Positions 44,875 to 49,287 of a DNA stretch of 49,287 nucleotides are shown piece by piece. The notes beneath the pieces are model-generated. The model worked only from the letters and a program-made list of their open reading frames with translations, had not been told where the DNA came from and did no database searches. Each line of letters begins with the position of its first letter. Position 1 is the first letter of the stretch. Origin of the DNA: Flavobacteriaceae bacterium (GTDB lineage: Bacteria; Bacteroidota; Bacteroidia; Flavobacteriales; Flavobacteriaceae); assembly GCA_016764435.1 (NCBI GenBank), contig JAESRX010000016.1, forward strand, positions 3,791-53,077. Direction: 5' to 3'. Both the position numbers and the translations under genes were made by a program.

Positions 44875-45324
44875 TTACACTTCTTTTGGGGTGTTTTTTA
44901 ACTTGTTTAAATGCCATGCGAGTAGCTCCAAACTTCGCTTACAGCGTTGGCCTCCATAATGTTTGTTTAACACCTGTGTAAAAATAGTATTGTTTGGGGA
45001 TGTTTCCGAAAACAAGGTCATACTTGATTGGAGTTTCTTTGCATCTAATGTACCGAAAAATGAATTTACGGAATTGTTTTCTAGAGCGAATACAGCGGTA
45101 GTTATGGTAATGAGCCGTGTTCCTAGCTCTGGGTGTTCTAAATAAAGGGAGGCTTCTTGCAGTGAAGAAATACCATAGCGTTTTGAAACCTCACTGTTCC
45201 CTAATCCGAGGACTTGTGGAAATATAAACCACATCCAATGGGTTTTCTTTTGTCCGTCTTTAATTTCTGACAAGGCGTTTTGGTATTGACAGTCTTGTGC
45301 TTTGAGAAAATGATGGAAAGGCAT
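44875..45324 (-). CDS. DUF1810 family protein
   Basis: 149 residues from the Met at 45324; 14 further codons upstream (to 45366) are open but precede the conserved domain. Signature segments are FLKAQDCQYQNALSEI, KKTHWMWFIFPQVLGLG, RYGISSLQEASLYLEHPELG and LLAWHLNK. DUF1810 (COG5579) proteins are about 140 residues and of unknown function, cytosolic and often found singly on accessory DNA. It lies just upstream of, and may overlap, the GNAT gene in the same direction, so the pair probably forms one transcript. Confidence 0.88.
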   Translation of the reverse strand: MPFHHFLKAQDCQYQNALSEIKDGQKKTHWMWFIFPQVLGLGNSEVSKRYGISSLQEASLYLEHPELGTRLITITTAVFALENNSVNSFFGTLDAKKLQSSMTLFSETSPNNTIFTQVLNKHYGGQRCKRSLELLAWHLNKLKNTPKEV

Positions 45325-45478
45325 AAGCTTATTTTTAATCCTTAAAAGTACGGAAAAACACGCCAAAATAAAAGTGATATTTCACCTTTATGAGTAAAGG
45401 GACTTCGGTTTTAGTGATTGAATGCATTGATGTAGTCATGGACCCCCTTAAAGTTAAAATCCGTACATTAATTATCTC

Positions 45479-45905
45479 CTAAAATCTTACAGAAATGCTC
45501 TTCAAACTCGTTGCTATGCTGTTTATGGAGGTTTTGGAAACTCCAGATAATTCAGCATATATTTTCCAGCGATTGATGATGTCTTTTATCTCATCTATGG
45601 GGATCGTTGCTTTGTTGATTGATAGTGCATGCGCCAATTCCATTAATTCTTTCCTTCCTGGAGCTACATGGTTTCCAGTGCAAGCTGTACTATGTTACTC
45701 CTGAGAGGAAGCTGAGGATGTCAAGTCGTATACAGGCTCAAGTGACCATACTCCTTCGGAATCCATTAAGAACGCTACCTTTTTTTAATGGTCGTCACGG
45801 TTATGGGACAGTACATTGAAAACAGGGTTACGGAATATTTGTTTAGAAGCTTGAGCGTTATTCGCTATGCATTCGTTCTTGTAATTCCGGATAAATAGTA
45901 CAGTT
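45479..45905 (-). pseudogene. hipA pseudogene A: C-terminal half of a HipA kinase (DDH-type)
   Basis: Reading the minus strand in one frame from about 45905 to TAG 45481-45479 gives an unmistakable HipA C-terminal half: QIFRNPVFNVLSHNRDDH (catalytic loop with Asn, Asp and His), AFLMDSEGVW, PVYDLTSSAS, then HST, GRKELMELAHALSI and WKIYAELSGVSK. Two in-frame stops interrupt it, directly after RDDH and in the GEHST region. The N-terminal half is missing. HipA kinases phosphorylate glutamyl-tRNA synthetase and cause persistence; this copy cannot do so. Two plus-strand open frames at 45495 and 45619 are antisense to it and are not genes. Confidence 0.78.
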
Positions 45906-45948
45906 TTGAGAGTGTGTTTTTGTATATAATTTACCAATTAATAATAAG

Positions 45949-46092
45949 TTAGATTAAATAATTGGAGAGTACTAAAGCGATACTTCCTACGATAAGAAAG
46001 AAGAGAATTAAATTCAATTTAAAATCTAAACGATCTATGATGCGGTCTGTTTTTTCAAATGAATTTTTCTTGTGGTCATATTTAGTGTTCAT
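45949..46092 (-). CDS. 47-residue single-span membrane microprotein
   Basis: ATG at 46092 opens a 47-codon frame with a charged N-terminal half (MNTKYDHKKNSFEKTDRIID) and one clear membrane helix (about 24-45, LNLILFFLIVGSIALVLSNY). The sharp division into a charged half and an apolar half is typical of genuine small membrane proteins and unlikely by chance in decayed DNA. It lies upstream of hipA pseudogene A in the same direction. Translation is unproven and no family is recognised; confidence is moderate to low. Confidence 0.5.
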   Translation of the reverse strand: MNTKYDHKKNSFEKTDRIIDRLDFKLNLILFFLIVGSIALVLSNYLI

Positions 46093-46218
46093 TAATCTGA
46101 GCTGATTTTTTTAGGGGGTTTAGATAAATTGCTTAGGTTTATGGCATAGGTGAATTTAGTTGGATGTTATTGATTGAGAAATATTAGTTTGCTAGATTTA
46201 TGTTATATAGAATCCGTT

Positions 46219-46356
46219 TATATGTAATTCCATATAGTTATGTTTTTATTAAGTATTTTATATGTTTTTCGATATAATTCCATCATTCTAGAGTGTTTTA
46301 TACGTATTTGCATATAATTCACTGTATTTGTGTTAGTTTATACGTAAAAACATAGA
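46219..46356 (+). promoter_or_regulatory. Four phased operator palindromes upstream of hipB (40-bp period)
   Basis: Four 18-bp sites of the form TATA(T/C)G-N6-(C/G)ATA(T/G)A start at 46219, 46259, 46299 and 46339. Sites 1 and 3 have complete half-sites; sites 2 and 4 have one substitution each. Start-to-start spacing is exactly 40 bp, about four helical turns, so all face the same side of DNA. The last site ends at the base before the hipB ATG. Escherichia coli hipBA also has four HipB operators (consensus TATCC-N8-GGATA), so autoregulation by the adjacent HipB is a strong inference. Confidence 0.75.
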
Positions 46357-46635
46357 ATGAATACTTTAGCTAGCTTTGTGAAATCCCGTAGAAAATCAAT
46401 CCAATTAACACAGACCGAATTTGCTAAAAGGGCAGGGGTGGCCTTAACTGTGCTACGAAAAATTGAACAAGGAAAAACCAATCTGAGTGTAGAAAAGGTA
46501 AACTTGGTCTTGCGAATGTTTGGGCATGAATTAGGGGGTGTAGATAGTAGAAGGTTGGTACTAGCTGTTTATGCCAAATGTATTTCTATAGGTCTATTTA
46601 GATCCTTCATTTGGAGTTTTTTTACGATTAAATAA
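46357..46635 (+). CDS. hipB: HipB-type antitoxin / helix-turn-helix regulator
   Basis: 92 residues. Residues 3-66 match Bacteroidota HipB: LASFVKSRRKSIQLTQTEFA, AGVALTVLRKIEQGKTNLS and KVNLVLRMFGHELG, with an intact helix-turn-helix. In homologues the protein ends soon after FGHELG. Here about 25 more residues follow, and the last part (LFRSFIWSFFTIK) is antisense to hipA remnant B, so the tail is probably created by a rearrangement. No intact hipA follows. It is preceded by four operator-like palindromes. HipB normally neutralises HipA and represses the hipBA promoter; this copy is likely a solitary regulator. Confidence 0.82.
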   Translation: MNTLASFVKSRRKSIQLTQTEFAKRAGVALTVLRKIEQGKTNLSVEKVNLVLRMFGHELGGVDSRRLVLAVYAKCISIGLFRSFIWSFFTIK

Positions 46636-46642
46636 ATAAATA

Positions 46643-46806
46643 GGTATGTGCTTTTTTAGTAGCTCTAAAATTTCTAAGTACTTGCCTGAAAACTCATAGT
46701 TTTCTCCATGAGTTTACGGGGGGCTTTCTGCTAATGAAGCAAAATCTTCTTGCCTTAATTTATGGCTGTTTTCTTGTATGTCAAATCGTCTTCTTATTGT
46801 TTCTTT
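46643..46806 (-). pseudogene. hipA pseudogene B: internal piece of a second HipA-type gene
   Basis: The minus strand reads ETIRRRFDIQENSHKLRQED, then FASLAESPP, an in-frame stop, THGENYEFSGKYLEILELLK and KKHIP. This corresponds to the RRFD...KIHQEDFASL...KYxxSGxYL...LLKKHIP stretch of the flavobacterial HipA subfamily in which the next block is a VFNYLFSNGDAH loop. That block is absent here. The subfamily differs from the DDH-type pseudogene A, so these are remains of two distinct genes rather than one split gene. Its end lies next to or within the 3' end of hipB. Confidence 0.6.
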
Positions 46807-47326
46807 TTTAAGAAGTAATATTGTCTTTTTTATAAAAAAAACAGTCGTAAAGTGTACTTTATGTCACTTTTTGAGTGTTTTTCTGATGTTTTGTCTAATA
46901 GTAGTGTGAAAAGTGTTTTATATCGCACTAATTAGCGATTTTAAAATGGGTGTAAATTATTACTGGAATCAGCATTTATATAAATATAGATTTCTGTAGA
47001 TGCATATATGAAAAGTTTAGTTTACATCCTTAGCGAATACTCATAAGTTTAAAAACCAAGAGCTTGTGTAAATCTATCTAAGTGTGAAACTTGAATCTTA
47101 TAATTGCATCTCTTTTAGAGTGGCATTGTTTGACCATAATCAGTGGCACGGCCCGACATAATTGCCACTTAGCTAATTTTTTTAGTTGTTTTATCTTTTC
47201 TTTTAAAACCAAATCAAAAGTTTTACCTTCGGTGAGACTTCGTATTGGAGGTATTTATTAAAAGTACGGAACATTTTTTTAAGCACAATACCCCGTATTT
47301 TCTATAGCTTCCTGTTAGTAACTGGG
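46807..47326. other. 520-base gene-free stretch with a TGCCACT hairpin, possible mobile element end
   Basis: AGTGGCA occurs at 47119-47125 and 47142-47148, and TGCCACT at 47163-47169; the last two form a 7-bp stem with a 14-base loop containing CGGCCCGAC. Repeated terminal sequences of this kind occur at ends of some insertion sequences, but no transposase remains. Nothing else is recognised. Confidence 0.35.
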
Positions 47327-48028
47327 TTATTTTATTTTTAAAATTTTTCCATTTTTATAACATTCTTTTTTTATAGAAGGAGTTTCAGTACCATCTTCAT
47401 TTATTTTTGTTAAATACTCGTCTTTTGTTGTCCAAATACCATGCTTTAAATTATTTCTGTATGTTCCTTTTATTGTTGTTTTGTATTTTTTATTTTCTAA
47501 ATAATATTTTCCGTGTTTTCTACCATTTTTATATGATATTATTTCTTTTTCTTCAAATTCAAAATCTATTTTTGTGTAATCTCCATGTTTTTTTCCGCTT
47601 TTATTATAGTTTTCAGTTTCAAGTATATCTTTATCAAAATATTTTTTAGTCCAAAGTCTGTACTTTTTTCCATTTTTATAATAACCTTCTTCATAATAGG
47701 TATGATTATCTGTTCTGAAAAAATACCCATGTAATTTCCCTTTAACATAGTTTGTTGTGGAAGTTAACTTTATATCATTAAAAAGAGAATAAAAGTTAAG
47801 CCATTCTCCTTCTTTAATTCCTTTTTTATATTTCTTAATAGATATGTTTTGTTTTTTATCAACAATGTAATAATTGCCATTAAGTGAACTTTCATGTTTG
47901 TTTTCTATGAGGACTTCATATTCCATTCTTGACAAGAAAATATAACGTTCAATATGCGATCCTATCTCTTGACTATAAGTGGTTTGGAGTGTGAATAAAG
48001 TTACTAATATTAAAATTTTATTTACCAT
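47327..48028 (-). CDS. Exported MORN-repeat protein (YwqK-like)
   Basis: 233 residues. Signal peptide (hydrophobic 4-14, cleavage near TYS-Q). The rest is a series of MORN_2-type repeats: KKYKKGIKEGEWLNFY, YVKGKLHGYFF, YYKNGKKYRLWTKKYF, YNKSGKKHGDYTKI, SYKNGRKHGKYYL and YRNNLKHGIWTTK. Such proteins are labelled YwqK-family antitoxins in annotation pipelines. Its ATG lies inside the last codons of the metalloprotease gene (overlap 48018-48028), so the two are translationally coupled. A secreted repeat protein coupled to a secreted-type protease would fit an immunity protein or a periplasmic partner; this is inference. Confidence 0.8.
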   Translation of the reverse strand: MVNKILILVTLFTLQTTYSQEIGSHIERYIFLSRMEYEVLIENKHESSLNGNYYIVDKKQNISIKKYKKGIKEGEWLNFYSLFNDIKLTSTTNYVKGKLHGYFFRTDNHTYYEEGYYKNGKKYRLWTKKYFDKDILETENYNKSGKKHGDYTKIDFEFEEKEIISYKNGRKHGKYYLENKKYKTTIKGTYRNNLKHGIWTTKDEYLTKINEDGTETPSIKKECYKNGKILKIK

Positions 48029-48770
48029 GATATTTTTTGACTTCTTTTATAATCATTCGAATCTGCCATTTCCAAAAAGTAATTCCTTCTGTATGAGGAT
48101 TATGTTTTGTCAGACCTTTTGATGTTACATAACCATTATAATCCATAATATTTTCTGTTGTCGATTTTTCAAAAGAATGTAATGGAATGAACTCTTTTCT
48201 ATCATTTCTTTCTTTTTCTAAGGCTACGAACTCATTATTTATTCTATTTCTTACATCTCCAATAGTTTTATTGGTGTTCTTTATTTTTGTGTTGTCAGCA
48301 TATTCTTTGGTATTATCAATATATTTATTCAGATACTTTACGCGCTCCTCTATTTTAGATAATCGACTTTCATAGATACTTGAAGTCTCCCAAGGATGAT
48401 GCAAACCTAATGTATGACCTAATTCGTGACCATAAGATAAACCAGCTCCACCAACTGCTGTTGGAGCCATCAAAATATAATTGATTTCTCTTATTTTATA
48501 ACTAGAAGAATCAAAAAAAATAATTGTAAAAGGTTTGTGAAAATCAAATTATTGAGGGTATGGTTGATCAGGATCATTTAGTTGAATATTTAGCCTTAAT
48601 ATTTCTTCTACGGATCGTTCTCCCACATCATTACTTGGTATTATAAAAGTAAAACCATTGAAAAACAGGTGTATTGAAGGTTTTTCATTATGTCTAGTGT
48701 CTCTTTCAAAGGAGTATTCTGTATGTGTGAATTCTGTCGTTAAACCTACATAGTTTATTTCTCCTCTCAT
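48018..48770 (-). pseudogene. Metzincin-type zinc metalloprotease gene broken by one in-frame stop
   Basis: One frame runs from ATG 48770 to TAA 48020-48018, interrupted only by TAA at 48551-48549. The upstream piece has 73 residues (starting MRGEINYVGLTTEF, ending DPDQPYPQ); after the stop 25 codons lead into INYILMAPTAVGG and the zinc site HELGHTLGLHH (HExxHxxGxxH), with the Met-turn-like ENIMDYNG later. A TTG-ATG pair at 48473-48468 could restart translation of the C-terminal 151 or 150 residues, including the zinc site. Between zinc site and Met-turn lies a charged helical insert (YLNKYIDNTKEYADN). No signal peptide is seen at 48770. It overlaps the MORN gene downstream. Whether the stop is real, a sequencing error or strain-specific cannot be told. 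Confidence 0.72.
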
Positions 48771-48798
48771 CGTTTTTTTTATTTTTTTTCACCTTGTT

Positions 48799-48929
48799 GC
48801 CAACGGCTTGTGTAAGAACAGTAAGGGAATATATAAACACTTACTTTAAATTTAAGTACTTAATTCAAAAATACAAAAAAGACTTTGAAATAAGCACAAA
48901 ACCCTTATTGTTTTTACATTTTGTTAGGC
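48799..48929. repeat. attC-like folded recombination site candidate
   Basis: TGCCAAC (48798-48804) pairs with GTTAGGCA (48923-48930) leaving one unpaired A, and an inner stem TGTAAGAA (48811-48818) pairs with TTTTTACA (48911-48918), separated by short unpaired spacers. GTTAGGC fits the GTTRRRY core of integron attC sites. The fold has the two-step stem with an extrahelical base seen in attC. The site lies between the partial gene at the window end and the metalloprotease gene, in cassette-like order on the minus strand. No integrase is in the window. Confidence 0.4.
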
Positions 48930-49061
48930 ACAGGGTTTTGTTCTTTATTCCTATATTTTATTTCGATAATATCATACTTTGTATTAGTAGTTTTATGTTT
49001 TACTACGGAGCAATATTAAAACATCATGCTTTAATCGTTTAAAAAGAAATCAATGGTTAAG

Positions 49062-49287
49062 TTAATTAATAACTTTTAAACTATTGTAAGAAGATGAAGG
49101 GGAGCTGTTTGCTTCTTTTAAATATTCATTTACTTCAAAAATTCTAATTTGTTCCAAAGTATATTCTTTAACCTTTTCTGAATAACAATAAAAACCTCCT
49201 TTAACAAAGTCGAAAATAATAATATTATTATCTAATTTATAAAATAAATTTTTATGTAATACGGCTTCTTCATACCATTTGTCTATT
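49062..49287 (-). CDS. Unrecognised protein, C-terminal part (runs off the window)
   Basis: The minus strand is open from the window edge to TAA 49064-49062, giving at least 74 residues: IDKWYEEAVLHKNLFY, IIIFDFVKGGFYCYSEKV, KEYTLEQIRIFEVNEYL and a serine-rich tail SSPSSSYNS. The composition is AT-rich like the neighbouring accessory genes. No family is recognised. The attC-like site lies 133 bases downstream of its stop. Confidence 0.6.
   Translation of the reverse strand, partial: IDKWYEEAVLHKNLFYKLDNNIIIFDFVKGGFYCYSEKVKEYTLEQIRIFEVNEYLKEANSSPSSSYNSLKVIN

Noticed and set aside
45495..45819. Two overlapping plus-strand frames of 66-69 codons
   Set aside because: Both are antisense to the hipA pseudogene A, whose protein similarity lies on the minus strand.
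45479..46806. The two hipA remnants as one gene split by insertion of hipB
   Set aside because: They match different HipA subfamilies (DDH-loop type and KKHIP/GDAH type), so they cannot be halves of the same gene.
48794..49042. 82-codon plus-strand frame
   Set aside because: It overlaps the attC-like folded site, is phenylalanine and leucine rich as expected from AT-rich DNA, and has no family features.

Overview
The window looks like a chromosomal segment of a member of the Flavobacteriaceae (phylum Bacteroidota). The DNA is AT-rich and starts are not preceded by clear Shine-Dalgarno sequences. Many genes have the Bacteroidota -7 promoter element TAnnTTTG, a few with a TTG about 18-20 bases upstream. 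Gene content fits as well: TonB receptor with a carboxypeptidase-like N-domain, PorT-type barrels, PF13387 protein, fused FtcD, and ParE/ParC, ZapA/6S RNA/RNase Y and RecQ/KdsD/TatC/LptB clusters. No tRNA, rRNA, CRISPR array or intact transposase was seen.

Layout. 1-800: a decayed DUF2235/Tle1-like (type VI effector-like) gene joined to the 3' remnant of a group II intron (maturase C-terminus, domains V and VI). 830-2900: a secreted esterase-like protein, then a gene-free stretch with hairpins and a recurrent-looking structured element. 2905-11416: TonB receptor, ychF, and the parE-parC operon. 11539-15915: DUF423 protein, S9 peptidase, M23 peptidase. 16077-19621: coiled-coil protein, zapA, 6S RNA, rny, xerD. 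19856-22925: three tandem beta-barrel genes, each with its own promoter and near-identical terminator, then aroQ. 23289-28396: fused formimidoyltransferase/cyclodeaminase, PF13387 protein plus YheT-type hydrolase, pssA. 28540-33650: lptB, tatC, kdsD, divergent recQ. 33856-40484: Gate-domain membrane protein, three small paralogues, lpd, an M3 peptidase lipoprotein. 41744-44066: LexA/CI-like self-cleaving repressor followed by a DnaQ-GIY-YIG (Cho-like) nuclease, preceded by about 1.1 kb of non-coding DNA with repeated ATTTGTAGT motifs.

44267-49287 is accessory: GNAT and DUF1810 genes, two decayed hipA pieces from different HipA subfamilies, a 47-residue membrane microprotein, an intact hipB preceded by four operator-like palindromes spaced exactly 40 bp apart, a metzincin gene broken by one stop codon and overlapping a secreted MORN-repeat gene, an attC-like folded site, and the end of an unrecognised gene.

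The best leads for something undescribed are the phased hipB operator array without an intact hipA, the metzincin/MORN pair beside the attC-like site, and the apparently leaderless LexA-like repressor with its motif-rich upstream region. All family assignments rest on motif recognition by eye; no database search was run.
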